Counted from the first letter of the stretch, positions 35,542-44,791 are shown. The stretch: DNA of 64,000 nt from Leeuwenhoekiella polynyae (GCF_042683665.1 NZ_JBHUOO010000010.1), one strand, 5' to 3'. Notes: a model not told the origin generated them from the letters alone. Program-made: numbers and translations.

Positions 35542-36472
35542 CTATACTGCCAGCGCCTTTTGTAGCACTTGCGAGTAAAGTTCGAGATTTTTGGATAGCT
35601 TTCTCTACTGGAAATACTAAATTTCTTATAATTTGTTCTCCGTTAGGATCTTCAACTAAAGCTACAAGAATATATTTACGACCATTATCTCCCCAAACTA
35701 AAATAGAATCGGAGTGGTACTGTTTCCATGAACCCGATTTTCTAAACAAACGTGCATTAGGTGCAATGCGTTCTAGCGTATTTACAAATTTGTGGTGTAA
35801 AGAAGGGTTCTCCATAATATCAAGCATTGCTTTAGAACGCTCTGGACTTACCAATTTACCGGTAACTAATTTATAGTAAAATCTACAAACCTGTTCTGCG
35901 GTAGCTGCGTGACTCAATCCCTTAATAGGATCTGGTCTGCGTTCACCGGCAGCAGCATAACGCTTACCTACCCATAAACCACCACCGTGAGCTTTATCGT
36001 ATAATTTGTATTTATCGCTTTGTAATACACTAGATATTTTATCATATCCTAGACGATCTATCATACGCGTACTGGCTTGGTTGTTAGATTTACTAATCAT
36101 CAACCACATATCTTTTTTAATCTCTGCAGTTTCCTTCAATTCTCCTTTATCAATAGCATCCATTGCAGAAAGAAGAATAGCGATTTTAGGTAAACTCGCA
36201 GCGTACATCATTTCTTCACCGTTGAGACCGGCATATTGAATCGCATTAGGATCATCAAGACTCACAATACCTACAGCCATCTTCTTTTGATCAACAAGAC
36301 GCTTCATAGTAGGGTCTTTAGAAATCTGAGAATATAATTGAGAAGTTAAGACAGAACTATTAAAATCTTCCAGAGGGGCATCAATACAATCTTTAAATGG
36401 AAGTTCTTGGGCAGTTACTTTTGAAGCTATTGCTACTACTAGCAATAGGATAAACACATTTATTTTTTTCAT
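35534..36472 (-). CDS. Class A beta-lactamase-like secreted serine hydrolase
   Basis: 312 residues from the chosen ATG (MKKINVFILLLVVAIASKVT, a signal peptide). It has Ser93-x-x-Lys96 in AASLPKIAIL, an SxN-type motif SNN (129-131) in SKSNNQASTRM, and KSG in FRKSGSWKQYHSD in place of KTG. The clear Glu166-type omega-loop motif of true class A enzymes is not obvious, so a peptidoglycan-acting or other hydrolase function is as likely as drug resistance. It is coupled to the HEAT-fused transporter gene, whose start overlaps its stop. An ATG 21 codons upstream is disfavoured because it would precede the signal peptide. Confidence 0.82.
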   Translation of the reverse strand: MKKINVFILLLVVAIASKVTAQELPFKDCIDAPLEDFNSSVLTSQLYSQISKDPTMKRLVDQKKMAVGIVSLDDPNAIQYAGLNGEEMMYAASLPKIAILLSAMDAIDKGELKETAEIKKDMWLMISKSNNQASTRMIDRLGYDKISSVLQSDKYKLYDKAHGGGLWVGKRYAAAGERRPDPIKGLSHAATAEQVCRFYYKLVTGKLVSPERSKAMLDIMENPSLHHKFVNTLERIAPNARLFRKSGSWKQYHSDSILVWGDNGRKYILVALVEDPNGEQIIRNLVFPVEKAIQKSRTLLASATKGAGSIGD

Positions 36473-36615
36473 AAACAATTTTTGGGTGTGCTTGATTTTG
36501 GGGTTTAACGCAATATTTACATTAATAGTATGCAAAGGTTAAAGAAAAATCAAGTCAAAATCAATATTTAACATTCTTTACTTGAATAAGTTGCAAGTCT
36601 TATGCCAAATAAATG

Positions 36616-36646
36616 TTAAAGAGAAATTAGTTTTAAATCTCTTTAA
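36616..36646 (-). terminator. Possible terminator after plsC-like gene
   Basis: TTAAAGAGA / TCTCTTTAA, a perfect 9-bp AT-rich stem, about 36 nt past the stop of the acyltransferase gene. The U-run is weak. Confidence 0.45.
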
Positions 36647-36681
36647 TGTAAAAAGCCGAAGTAAAAAAACTAACTCGCTGA

Positions 36682-37485
36682 TTAGTAATCCCAACGTCTT
36701 GTTTGATTGAGCTCTTCTTCTTTCTGTAATTCTTCTTGCGGAATAACCTTTAAAAAGGAAGGATGTTGTTCTATAGCGTACTCGATCATTTCTACGATAT
36801 CTTCTACAGAGTCGTTTTCATAATCAATATCCAAAGGTTTTTTAATTTCCATAGTTTGAAGGATACCCCGCTTTTTGATACGAATTCCCTTTTTATCAAA
36901 AGAGCGTCTAAACCCATCAATCACGATAGGTACAACAACCGGTTTGTATTGCTTGATGATGTGTGCAGTTCCTTTACGAATGGGTTTCCAGGGTTTTGTA
37001 GTTCCCTGTGGAAATGTAATTACCCAACCATCGTGCAGCGCAATACCTATATTTTCGGTATCACTAAGATTCACAGGTCGGTCTACTTCTTTTCCTTTTG
37101 AACGCCAGGTTCTACTCACCGAAACCGCACCGGCATAAGCCATTATACGCGGTAATAGTCCGCTGCGCATTGTCTCACTGGCTGCTACATAGTAGATATT
37201 GAGTTTAGGTTGCCACAAGTAACCCACGTTTTTTATACTATCAACCCTACCGCTTAGACTTGCATTAAACACATGAAACATCGCCACCACGTCTGCAAAA
37301 TAAGTTTGATGATTCGATACAAAGAGCACATTTGTATTAGGCAATTCTTTTATGATTTCAGAACCTTCTATTTGCAATGCATTAAAACCTCGGTAACGTC
37401 TGTGTGACATCGCACCAGCAATACGGATAAGCCACTTCTTGATGAAGTCATAATGCCCAAACGGATTGGTTTTTAAAAGTCCCAT
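36682..37485 (-). CDS. 1-acyl-glycerol-3-phosphate acyltransferase family (PlsC-like)
   Basis: 267 residues. The acyltransferase motif I is VSNHQTYFADVVAM, with His59 and Asp65, which leaves five residues between them instead of the usual four. Motif III is FPQGTTKPWK (normally FPEGTR). Motif IV is PVVVPIVIDGF. The general plan supports transfer of an acyl group to a lysophospholipid or similar lipid at the inner membrane. The motif variants look like a lineage-specific subfamily rather than decay, since the gene is intact. No operon partner is evident (upstream Nudix gene 69 nt away on the same strand). Confidence 0.85.
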   Translation of the reverse strand: MGLLKTNPFGHYDFIKKWLIRIAGAMSHRRYRGFNALQIEGSEIIKELPNTNVLFVSNHQTYFADVVAMFHVFNASLSGRVDSIKNVGYLWQPKLNIYYVAASETMRSGLLPRIMAYAGAVSVSRTWRSKGKEVDRPVNLSDTENIGIALHDGWVITFPQGTTKPWKPIRKGTAHIIKQYKPVVVPIVIDGFRRSFDKKGIRIKKRGILQTMEIKKPLDIDYENDSVEDIVEMIEYAIEQHPSFLKVIPQEELQKEEELNQTRRWDY

Positions 37486-37554
37486 AGTTTTTATTACGTA
37501 ATGAAAGGATAATTGTGAAATATAAAATTAAAACTTCAAACTATATACCGAAAC

Positions 37555-38196
37555 TCAATCTAATTGTTGAAGCGCCCACTTAACTTCGCTAAGCATCATT
37601 GCTGTTGCACCCCATACTACGCGCTCTGCAAGGTAAAAAGCAGGTACTTCTAACATAGTACCGTAAGAAGTATCTATACGCTGTTTGATCACCTTTTTAT
37701 CATCTAAAAACTCTGTCAAAGGAACTTCAAGAATCGCTTCGACCTCTGCCTCTTCTTTTGTAAAAGTTAGCTTAGATCGCACAATTCCTATATAGGGTTG
37801 AACCCAAAAGTTACTGGGTGGTATGTAAATTTTTGTCAATTTTTTGATGACTTCGATGGTATCACGATCTACTCCTATCTCTTCTTCGGTTTCCCGTAAA
37901 GCAGTTTCTTCTAATGAAGCATCAAAATCTTCAGCCTTGCCTCCAGGGAAGCCTACCTGATTACTATGAACACCTTTATAGGTTTTTCGCAGAATTAAAA
38001 CCAGCATTGTCTCTCCTGTTTCATTAGGATAAAATACAGCCATCACTCCTGCCCACCTGGGATTTTTTGACTCAATATCTACATCTTTTAACGCACGTAT
38101 GCGCTCATCAGGGGCCATTAAGAATTGAGCTTCTTGTCCCAATAAGGTCAAATTGCTTAGTTTTGGCATTCGTTTTACAAACTCTTCAAACTGCAT
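37555..38196 (-). CDS. Nudix hydrolase, CoA pyrophosphatase type
   Basis: 213 residues. The stretch VHSNQVGFPGGKAEDFDASL, running directly into EETALRETEEEIGV (about 77-109), combines the UPF0035 signature with the Nudix box ending RETEEEIGV. This is the pattern of CoA/nudix pyrophosphatases that split CoA to phosphopantetheine and 3',5'-ADP. The start codon is only 2 nt from the start codon of the divergent cyclophilin gene. Confidence 0.9.
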   Translation of the reverse strand: MQFEEFVKRMPKLSNLTLLGQEAQFLMAPDERIRALKDVDIESKNPRWAGVMAVFYPNETGETMLVLILRKTYKGVHSNQVGFPGGKAEDFDASLEETALRETEEEIGVDRDTIEVIKKLTKIYIPPSNFWVQPYIGIVRSKLTFTKEEAEVEAILEVPLTEFLDDKKVIKQRIDTSYGTMLEVPAFYLAERVVWGATAMMLSEVKWALQQLD

Positions 38197-38198
38197 TT

Positions 38199-38924
38199 AT
38201 GCGTATCTCATTTACTTTAATATTACTCGTTTTGGTTTTAACCGGAGTCAGCTGTGAAGATAAAAAATCAAAACAAAAAACAACCGAACCGCAAATCGTT
38301 GAGAAAGTTGTAGATAGCACTCCTGAGCAAAAAGCAAAAGCCGAAAATGAGAAATTAAAAAAGAAAGCGGGATCAATTATTGAATCTCAAGCAGAGCTTA
38401 TTCCATTTCTGACGGAATACGGAAAAAAGAATCCCGAGACGCGTGTGCGCATCAAAACTAAGTTTGGGAATATTGAAATTCAACTCTACAGAGATACGCC
38501 GCTGCACCGGGCTAATTTTATATTACTGGTAAAACAAGGCTATTTTGATGATACGATGATTCACCGAAACGCACTCGATTTTGTTGTGCAAGGTGGTAAC
38601 AGTGATGGCTACGAAACTCCAAAAAAACGTCAACGCATCGGTAATTATTTAATTCCGAATGAATCAAGTCCCAATCACCCACACGTAAGAGGTGCTTTTT
38701 CTGCGGCGAAATATCTGGAGCAAAACATAAGTGATGCTTCTTCTCCTTTTGAATGGTTTATCGTAGTGCCAGAACGCGGTGCACATCATCTGGATGGTGA
38801 ACATACTGTTTTTGGCCATGTGACTAAAGGAATGGATGTCGTTGATGAAATAAACAAACTGAAAACGGACGACAACGAGTGGCCTATAGAAAATGTCTAT
38901 CTGGAGGCCGAGTTGATTAAATAA
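38199..38924 (+). CDS. Cyclophilin-type peptidyl-prolyl isomerase lipoprotein
   Basis: 241 residues from the chosen ATG. Lipobox LTGVSC (Cys19). A linker rich in Lys/Glu is followed by a cyclophilin domain (about 80-240) with MIHRNALDFVVQGGNSDG (the FxxxQGGD-like core) and FEWFIVVPERGAHHLDGEHT, then VFGHVTKGMDVVDEI. It would catalyse proline isomerisation in envelope proteins. A frame back to 38067 is open but would overlap most of the start of the Nudix gene and hide the signal peptide. Confidence 0.92.
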   Translation: MRISFTLILLVLVLTGVSCEDKKSKQKTTEPQIVEKVVDSTPEQKAKAENEKLKKKAGSIIESQAELIPFLTEYGKKNPETRVRIKTKFGNIEIQLYRDTPLHRANFILLVKQGYFDDTMIHRNALDFVVQGGNSDGYETPKKRQRIGNYLIPNESSPNHPHVRGAFSAAKYLEQNISDASSPFEWFIVVPERGAHHLDGEHTVFGHVTKGMDVVDEINKLKTDDNEWPIENVYLEAELIK

Positions 38925-38959
38925 TCTTGTTTTTAAATAAAATAATTCAGTTGGGATCT

Positions 38960-39508
38960 TTATTCAAAAATCCCGGTTTCTAGTCCGTCGATACTGGTTT
39001 GATTTTTTTCTGTCCAGTATTCTTTTATACCACGCTCCCCTTTTTGCTCTGACCAGACTTTTAAGGTCTCGCGCTCACCGGTATATTCCATAAAAGGAAC
39101 TCCAAAACCGCAAGACGTTTGTACCAGGTCGATATTTAATTTAAAAATTTGACGAGCTCCGGCAGTCTCTTCAAAATGAGTGATGTATTTACCAAATGCT
39201 TCATCACGTTCGTGAAACACTTCGCCTTTGCCATACAGCCTTAAAATCAACGGATTCTTATCAAATGAACAAAACATAATGGTCATTCTGGGATCTTTAA
39301 GCATATGAGCAGCAGTCTCATTACCGCTACCGGTCATATTGAGCCACAAAACCTCCTGCTCGTTGAGAATATAAAAAGTTGCCATCCCTTTAGGTGAGAC
39401 ATTCACGCGACCGGTTTCTGCCGCTGTCCCCACAAAGAATATTTTTTGATTGCTGATGAATTCCTTTAATTTGTCTGTAAGCTGCGGAAGTTGTTTTCCC
39501 ATAATCAT
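38960..39508 (-). CDS. Pyridoxamine 5'-phosphate oxidase-like flavin-binding protein
   Basis: 182 residues. A split-barrel FMN-binding domain (about 1-140) shows FFVGTAAETGRVNVSPKGMA and MTIMFCSFDKNPLILRLYGK, typical of the PNPOx-like family that includes F420/FMN reductases and heme-interacting enzymes. True PdxH has further C-terminal substrate residues not seen here, so the vitamin B6 role is not implied. Two ATG codons two codons apart are possible starts (39508 or 39502). It follows the TRIC-like gene by 24 nt on the same strand. Confidence 0.85.
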   Translation of the reverse strand: MIMGKQLPQLTDKLKEFISNQKIFFVGTAAETGRVNVSPKGMATFYILNEQEVLWLNMTGSGNETAAHMLKDPRMTIMFCSFDKNPLILRLYGKGEVFHERDEAFGKYITHFEETAGARQIFKLNIDLVQTSCGFGVPFMEYTGERETLKVWSEQKGERGIKEYWTEKNQTSIDGLETGIFE

Positions 39509-39532
39509 TGAATTAATTAATACCGAAAATGG

Positions 39533-40162
39533 CTAGTTTTGATCGCGTTCTGCTTTGCTGTAAATTGAAGGTAATTGCAACTCATAGATCACCGCAAGTG
39601 TTCTGATAAGTACAACCACAAAACCTGAAACTACCGCATTTATACCAGAAGATATGCCATAAGAATGTAAAATTACATATAAAGAACCACCAGCTATACA
39701 AGCACTCGCATAGATTTCTTTTCTAAAAATAACAGGAATCTCATTACACAGAATATCCCGAATCACACCTCCAAAACAGGCCGTTATCGTACCCAAAGCC
39801 ACACAAATAACAGGGTCTAAATTTACCAAAAGGGCTATTTCTACTCCAGTAATGGTATACAAGGCAATACCTATGGTATCAAACAAAAATAAAGACCGGC
39901 GCACATAGCGTAGTTGCTTTCTAAAGATAATACCTACTACGGTAGTGATCACGATAATATAAACAAAGGTTGAATTGAGTAACCATGTAACCGGTGATTT
40001 ACCAATGAGAAGATCTCTAAGTGTACCACCACCTACTGAAGTTACAGTCGCAATAATGAGAATCCCAAAAAGATCCATCCGCTTTTTTGTTGCGGTAATC
40101 ACTCCGGAAATCGCAAAAGCAATCGTACCTAAAATATCGATGATGTCTGCAATACTTTCCAT
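39533..40162 (-). CDS. TRIC/UPF0126-family membrane protein
   Basis: 209 residues, about seven membrane helices, with the two repeated glycine-rich UPF0126 halves (TIAFAISGVITATKKRMDLF and LGTITACFGGVIRDILCNEI). Bacterial and archaeal members form trimeric cation channels related to animal TRIC; some are annotated YicG, an amino-acid transporter candidate. Its start ATG directly touches the stop of the RDD gene, so they are one transcript. Confidence 0.92.
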   Translation of the reverse strand: MESIADIIDILGTIAFAISGVITATKKRMDLFGILIIATVTSVGGGTLRDLLIGKSPVTWLLNSTFVYIIVITTVVGIIFRKQLRYVRRSLFLFDTIGIALYTITGVEIALLVNLDPVICVALGTITACFGGVIRDILCNEIPVIFRKEIYASACIAGGSLYVILHSYGISSGINAVVSGFVVVLIRTLAVIYELQLPSIYSKAERDQN

Positions 40163-40885
40163 TTATTTCTGGGTGTAGTAGTTATAGTCCTTAAGAACAC
40201 GATCTACAAATGCAAACGGTGTTTCTTCTGGTGTTACCTGCATCGTTTTGGCAAGTTTTTCGCTCAGCTTTAAAATAACTTTGTGTTTAGAATAGCGCTT
40301 AGCATCGCTGTAAACCGTTTTCACTTTCTGTATATCTGCATCGGTAAAAACGGTTACCTGTGGGTATTTTGGTATATAATCTTCAGCTATGTTTTCTAAT
40401 ATGGTGTGGCTTATACGCACTTTTTTACGTTCGGTCACAACAGTGGTTCCGGCAGCGATATCTCCTAAACGCTGACCTTTTCCATTTAAAAGAATGGTAA
40501 AAACAGCAACACCGCCCGTAGTTAAGGTCACATCGATTACGCGCATAATCCAACGCACAAAAAAGCTTCCAAAGCCCGGTTTAGATCCGTCTAATTTTAC
40601 CACCCGTAAACCCAAAGCTGCTTTACCCGGTGTGCGACCGTCCCAGAATCCTTCAAAAAAGAGAAAGTATAAAAACGACGGAATCCCTATAATCATAAAA
40701 TAAATATTGATGGAAGAACCTTCGTTAGAATCTAATCCAAAAGCCGTTACTAAAAAGATTGAAGCGATCCAGTATGCGCCTAATATCAATAAATCAATGA
40801 GGTAGCCCAGTATGCGATCCCCTATTCCCGCTACATGCTGCTGAATGCTCACATTTTGTGCGGTTTCAATTTGAAAGTTATCCAT
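40163..40885 (-). CDS. RDD-family membrane protein
   Basis: 240 residues. Three to four membrane helices. GIGDRILGYLIDLLILGAYW contains the Arg/Asp pattern giving the family its name, and GRTPGKAALGLRVVKLDGSK is the typical central loop. The C-terminal 90 residues are cytoplasmic. RDD proteins are often next to SpoIIM/MoxR/DUF58 clusters in Bacteroidota; here the cluster starts divergently 121 nt away. Function unknown (transport suggested for some). Confidence 0.92.
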   Translation of the reverse strand: MDNFQIETAQNVSIQQHVAGIGDRILGYLIDLLILGAYWIASIFLVTAFGLDSNEGSSINIYFMIIGIPSFLYFLFFEGFWDGRTPGKAALGLRVVKLDGSKPGFGSFFVRWIMRVIDVTLTTGGVAVFTILLNGKGQRLGDIAAGTTVVTERKKVRISHTILENIAEDYIPKYPQVTVFTDADIQKVKTVYSDAKRYSKHKVILKLSEKLAKTMQVTPEETPFAFVDRVLKDYNYYTQK

Positions 40886-41006
40886 GAATTCTTTTTCTTT
40901 ACCTATTAAGTAGGATTTTAGAATTTAGAGTTTATCTCTAAAATAATTAAACTACACATCGCTAAACAGGGAATCGAACCTGATTAATTAAACGAATAAC
41001 CAGACC

Positions 41007-41996
41007 ATGCGCGAGGCGGCTTTTGTGAAGCAAAATAAGGATAAATGGTTAAGATTTGAAAACGTTCTGGAAGGGAATCAATTTGATTTATCTCCAGACG
41101 AGTTATCTGCCTTGTATCTTGAGGTTACAGATCATCTGAGTTATGCTAAAACTTTTTACCCAAAAAGTAAAACTACGCAGTATCTCAATTATCTGGCGTC
41201 TCAATCCCATCAAAAGATCTATAAGACCAAGCGCGAGTCTAGCCGCAGGTTTATCACTTTTTTTACTGAAGAGTTCCCGGTTTTAATGTATAAATATCAA
41301 AAACAATTATTACTTTCTTTTGCTACCTTTTTGATCTTTTGCATCATTGGTGCTTATAGTGCTGCAACAGATGGGGCGTATGTGCGCAGTATTCTGGGTG
41401 ATGGTTACGTCAATATGACTTTAGAGAATATTCAGAATAACGACCCGATGCGTGTTTACAAAGAAATGAACGAAGTAGAGATGTTTATGGGTATTACCGT
41501 AAACAACATCAGAGTTGCGCTTATGGCATTTATTCTGGGAATACTTTTTAGCATTGGTTCGCTTTATATGATGATGCAAAACGGCGTGATGCTGGGTTCT
41601 TTTCAATATTTCTTTTACGATAAAGGTTTATTATGGGAATCTGTACGCACGATTTGGATTCACGGTACTATTGAAATTTCAGTAATCATTATTGCGGGTG
41701 CTGCGGGATTGGTTTTAGGAAATGGAATTTTATTTCCGGGAACCTATACCCGACTCGAATCGTTTAAACGCAGTATGAAAGACGGACTCAAAATTGTGGT
41801 GAGTACCATTCCGTTTTTTATTATTGCGGGTTTTCTAGAAGGTTTTGTAACCCGCCATACCGAAATGCCAGACTGGCTTGCCATTTTAATTATTGGTATT
41901 TCTTTGTTACTAATTTTGTTTTACTACGTCGTATACCCTAGAATCGCTTATAAAAAACAACTACATCGATTAAATGAAAGAACTGATCACTTTTAA
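41007..41996 (+). CDS. SpoIIM-family (stage II sporulation protein M-like) membrane protein
   Basis: 329 residues. A cytoplasmic N-terminal part (about 1-85) is followed by about six membrane helices. EMFMGITVNNIRVALMAFIL, followed by GILFSIGSLYMMMQNGVMLG, and the HGTIEISVIIIAGAAGLVLG segment fit the DUF95/SpoIIM family. In non-sporulating Bacteroidota it accompanies MoxR/DUF58 genes. The name is historical, and no sporulation is implied. It overlaps the next gene by 23 nt. Confidence 0.92.
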   Translation: MREAAFVKQNKDKWLRFENVLEGNQFDLSPDELSALYLEVTDHLSYAKTFYPKSKTTQYLNYLASQSHQKIYKTKRESSRRFITFFTEEFPVLMYKYQKQLLLSFATFLIFCIIGAYSAATDGAYVRSILGDGYVNMTLENIQNNDPMRVYKEMNEVEMFMGITVNNIRVALMAFILGILFSIGSLYMMMQNGVMLGSFQYFFYDKGLLWESVRTIWIHGTIEISVIIIAGAAGLVLGNGILFPGTYTRLESFKRSMKDGLKIVVSTIPFFIIAGFLEGFVTRHTEMPDWLAILIIGISLLLILFYYVVYPRIAYKKQLHRLNERTDHF

Positions 41997-42834
41997 AAAG
42001 CAACGTGAATTAGGAGAGATAATTACAGACACCTTTAAATTTCTCCGTCTGGAATACAAACCCCTGTTTAAAGCTTTACTGCGCAATGCTGCAATACCTT
42101 TTTTAATCTTAATAGGTATATCTGCATACTACACAGGGATCTCAACAGATTTTGACATGTTTAGCAATGATATGTTTAACGCTGCTAATATTATACTGCC
42201 GTTAATAGGCTTATTTATTGCTGTGTTTTTTTATTATGGAGTGCTTTATGGAACGGTACTCAACTTTATTAAACTATATATCGAAAACCAAGGCGTTGTT
42301 GACCAAGATGAACTTAAAGGTTTAGTACGTCATGATTTGGGAAATTTGACCGGTCTTACATTTCTAATTGCAATAATGATCTTTTTTGGTTTTATGCTTT
42401 GCTTTTTTCCAGGAGTATATGTTGCTGTTCCGTTATCATTAACCTGGGCGATTTTGGTCTTCCAAAATCAATCTGTAGGTGATTCTATTTCAGATAGTTT
42501 TAAATTGGTTAAAAACGAATGGTGGATCACTTTTGCCACTATGTTTATTTTAGGCTTGCTGATGTATGTTGCGAACTTAGTATTCTCGTTACCCGCAATT
42601 ATTTATACTGTAGGTAAAGGTTTTGCTTCCGCAGAACAGATATCTCAGGGAGATCTATCTAGTATGTTTGATTGGGTTTATGTTTTATTGAATGTACTCT
42701 CCTCTGCTGTTCAATACATCTTAGCAGGAATTTTCGCAATAGCGATCGCTTTTATTTATTTCAATTTGAATGAAAAAAAGAATCAAACCGGAACTTTTGA
42801 AACTATAGAAAGTATAGGTTCTGGCAATGATTAG
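41974..42834 (+). CDS. Polytopic membrane protein of the MoxR/DUF58 cluster
   Basis: 286 residues with about six membrane helices. The start (GEIITDTFKFLRLEYKPLFK) resembles the glycerophosphodiester phosphodiesterase membrane-domain/DUF7544-like proteins seen in such clusters. I cannot assign a function. It overlaps the SpoIIM-like gene upstream (23 nt) and the DUF4129 gene downstream (8 nt), so it belongs to the same tightly packed operon. Confidence 0.75.
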   Translation: MKELITFKKQRELGEIITDTFKFLRLEYKPLFKALLRNAAIPFLILIGISAYYTGISTDFDMFSNDMFNAANIILPLIGLFIAVFFYYGVLYGTVLNFIKLYIENQGVVDQDELKGLVRHDLGNLTGLTFLIAIMIFFGFMLCFFPGVYVAVPLSLTWAILVFQNQSVGDSISDSFKLVKNEWWITFATMFILGLLMYVANLVFSLPAIIYTVGKGFASAEQISQGDLSSMFDWVYVLLNVLSSAVQYILAGIFAIAIAFIYFNLNEKKNQTGTFETIESIGSGND

Positions 42835-43573
42835 AAACCTGATTTACATATTCGTTTTTCTATATTCTTTTGGTTGCATTTGCCAGACGGCAAGTATTGA
42901 TTCTACTGAATTTATTCAGGAAGTTCAATATGATAAAAGTGCTATTACCCCATTGCAGTTTGATGATCAAGCTCTACAAGAATTAAAACAAGACGAAGCT
43001 TTTGATTATGTTGAGTTAGTTCCACCAGATAACATTTGGACACGTTTTAAAAACTGGATCAATGAAGTATGGAGTTCTTTTATAAACTGGATTCTTCAGG
43101 GAAATGAAGCTACGGGAATTCTGGGGTTTTTAGTCAAAGCTTTACCTTACCTACTCATTGCAGGAGTTCTCGTATTTTTAATATGGCTTTTCTTGAGAAT
43201 TGATCTGGGAAGTTCTCCTCTTAAAAATACAGAACTTAATAAAGTGATTCTTTCTGATGAGCAGGATATCATAGAGACCCATGATATAGAAAGCTTGATC
43301 GCCCAGGCACTTCACGAAAACAACTACCGTCTTGCTGTTCGTTTTTACTATTTACTGGTACTTCAAAAATTATCAAAAAAGGATATTATAGACTGGCAGG
43401 TTCAAAAAACGAATGCCGATTATGTTTATGAAATTAAAAGTGAAGGTCTACGCAAGGATTTTACCAAACTCACCCGTATTTATGATTTTATCTGGTACGG
43501 CAATTTTGATGTGAATGAAACCGATTTTCTAAAAGCAGAAAAAGAGTTTAAACAAATAACCACCACGTTATGA
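42827..43573 (+). CDS. DUF4129-domain membrane protein
   Basis: 248 residues. Signal-like N-terminus (LIYIFVFLYSFGCICQ), extracytoplasmic linker, a membrane segment (about 100-122, ALPYLLIAGVLVFLIWLFL), and a C-terminal DUF4129 domain (LAVRFYYLLVLQKLSKKDII, YDFIWYGNFDV). DUF4129 occurs in transglutaminase-like and MoxR/DUF58 clusters. It overlaps neighbours by 8 and 4 nt. Confidence 0.85.
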   Translation: MIRNLIYIFVFLYSFGCICQTASIDSTEFIQEVQYDKSAITPLQFDDQALQELKQDEAFDYVELVPPDNIWTRFKNWINEVWSSFINWILQGNEATGILGFLVKALPYLLIAGVLVFLIWLFLRIDLGSSPLKNTELNKVILSDEQDIIETHDIESLIAQALHENNYRLAVRFYYLLVLQKLSKKDIIDWQVQKTNADYVYEIKSEGLRKDFTKLTRIYDFIWYGNFDVNETDFLKAEKEFKQITTTL

Positions 43574-44790
43574 GTAAACGTTACAAAATAATGGCGGTTC
43601 TTCTGGTGGTTTTTCTCTCGCTTCTAATTATTGGCGAAGCCACACAACCCGAACCTGTAAACTGGTTCCCCGGTTATGGGAAGCAAGATAAAATTCCATT
43701 TGGTACGTATGTTTTTTACGATCAGCTTCCTTCAATTATTGATAAAGATCGTTTAGAAGACGTCAATATTCCTCCTTTTGAATTTTTGCTAGATTCTACA
43801 GATCCGCCTGAAGGCACGTATCTTTTTCTCAATTCCAGCGTTTACAATGATGCTTCAGAAAGCACCAAGATTTTAGATTGGGTAGCTAAAGGAAATACGC
43901 TGTTTGTTGCATCAAAAGCAATTAGCGAAACAATTCTGGATAGTTTATGTCTCAATACAGAATATCTTTCGGAAACCAGCGAACTCAAAAAACGTCCGTT
44001 AGCAAACCTCAGTAATCCATCTTTAAAGGCCTCAAAACCTTATCGCTTGAATAAAGATGTGGGCACAGTTTATTTTGATCAGATAGACACCACCCAAACC
44101 ACAATTCTAGGCGTTTACGATCTTATCAGAAACAATGATTCTACAAAGATTCTGGAGCCTAAAGTTAATTTCATCAAAACTCCTTACAGAAAAGGCACAG
44201 TCATTCTCAATACTTTTCCCGAAGGCTTTACCAATGTGTTTATGTTAGACAGTCTCAATGCGAGTTATACGGCTAAAGCTTTGTCTTACCTTCCTAAAGA
44301 AGGAAAGATCTATCTGGATCAACATTATAAAAATAGCAAAGCTAAGGCAGTATCTCCACTCTATTTAATACTTACAAACAAATATTTAAAATGGTCGTGG
44401 TACACGCTCTTAATTGGCGCTTTGATATGGATTTATTTTGAAGGAAAACGCAAGCAACGCAGCATTCCTGTCATAAAGCCTTTACCTAATCAAACACTCG
44501 ATTATACGCGCACGATTGCCGGAATGTATCTCGATAAAAAAGACAACCACCAGATCGCAATGCATCAAATCAATCATTTGCTGGAATACATTAGAAGTAG
44601 TTATACACTGGCAACAGATCACAGAGATTCGGCTTTTATTGAGAAACTCGCTGCAAAAAGCGGAGTTGAGCAAGCAACAGTAAAAAACCTTATAGATTAT
44701 ACCATAACGATTAGACAGAAAGCAGTCGTCACCGAAGACGAATTGATTAAACTGAATTCGCTAATCGAAAATTTTAAAAACAGCCATTAA
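43570..44790 (+). CDS. DUF4350-domain membrane protein
   Basis: 406 residues. An N-terminal membrane anchor (about 8-23) is followed by an extracytoplasmic GATase-like DUF4350 domain (about 40-255, WVAKGNTLFVASKAISETIL). A second membrane helix lies near 277-295 (WYTLLIGALIWIYFEGKRKQ), with a cytoplasmic tail of about 110 residues. It starts within the DUF4129 stop (ATGA) and ends 1 nt before the MoxR start. Confidence 0.85.
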   Translation: MSKRYKIMAVLLVVFLSLLIIGEATQPEPVNWFPGYGKQDKIPFGTYVFYDQLPSIIDKDRLEDVNIPPFEFLLDSTDPPEGTYLFLNSSVYNDASESTKILDWVAKGNTLFVASKAISETILDSLCLNTEYLSETSELKKRPLANLSNPSLKASKPYRLNKDVGTVYFDQIDTTQTTILGVYDLIRNNDSTKILEPKVNFIKTPYRKGTVILNTFPEGFTNVFMLDSLNASYTAKALSYLPKEGKIYLDQHYKNSKAKAVSPLYLILTNKYLKWSWYTLLIGALIWIYFEGKRKQRSIPVIKPLPNQTLDYTRTIAGMYLDKKDNHQIAMHQINHLLEYIRSSYTLATDHRDSAFIEKLAAKSGVEQATVKNLIDYTITIRQKAVVTEDELIKLNSLIENFKNSH

Positions 44791-44791
44791 G

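Noticed and set aside
36006..36239. 77-codon plus-strand frame inside the serine hydrolase gene
   Set aside because: Antisense to a well-supported gene, with no start context or family resemblance.
40960..40985. tRNA T-arm-like stretch (gggaatcgaacctg) before the SpoIIM gene
   Set aside because: Only the loop and two base pairs fit. The stem has mismatches, and no D-arm, anticodon arm or acceptor is found on either side.
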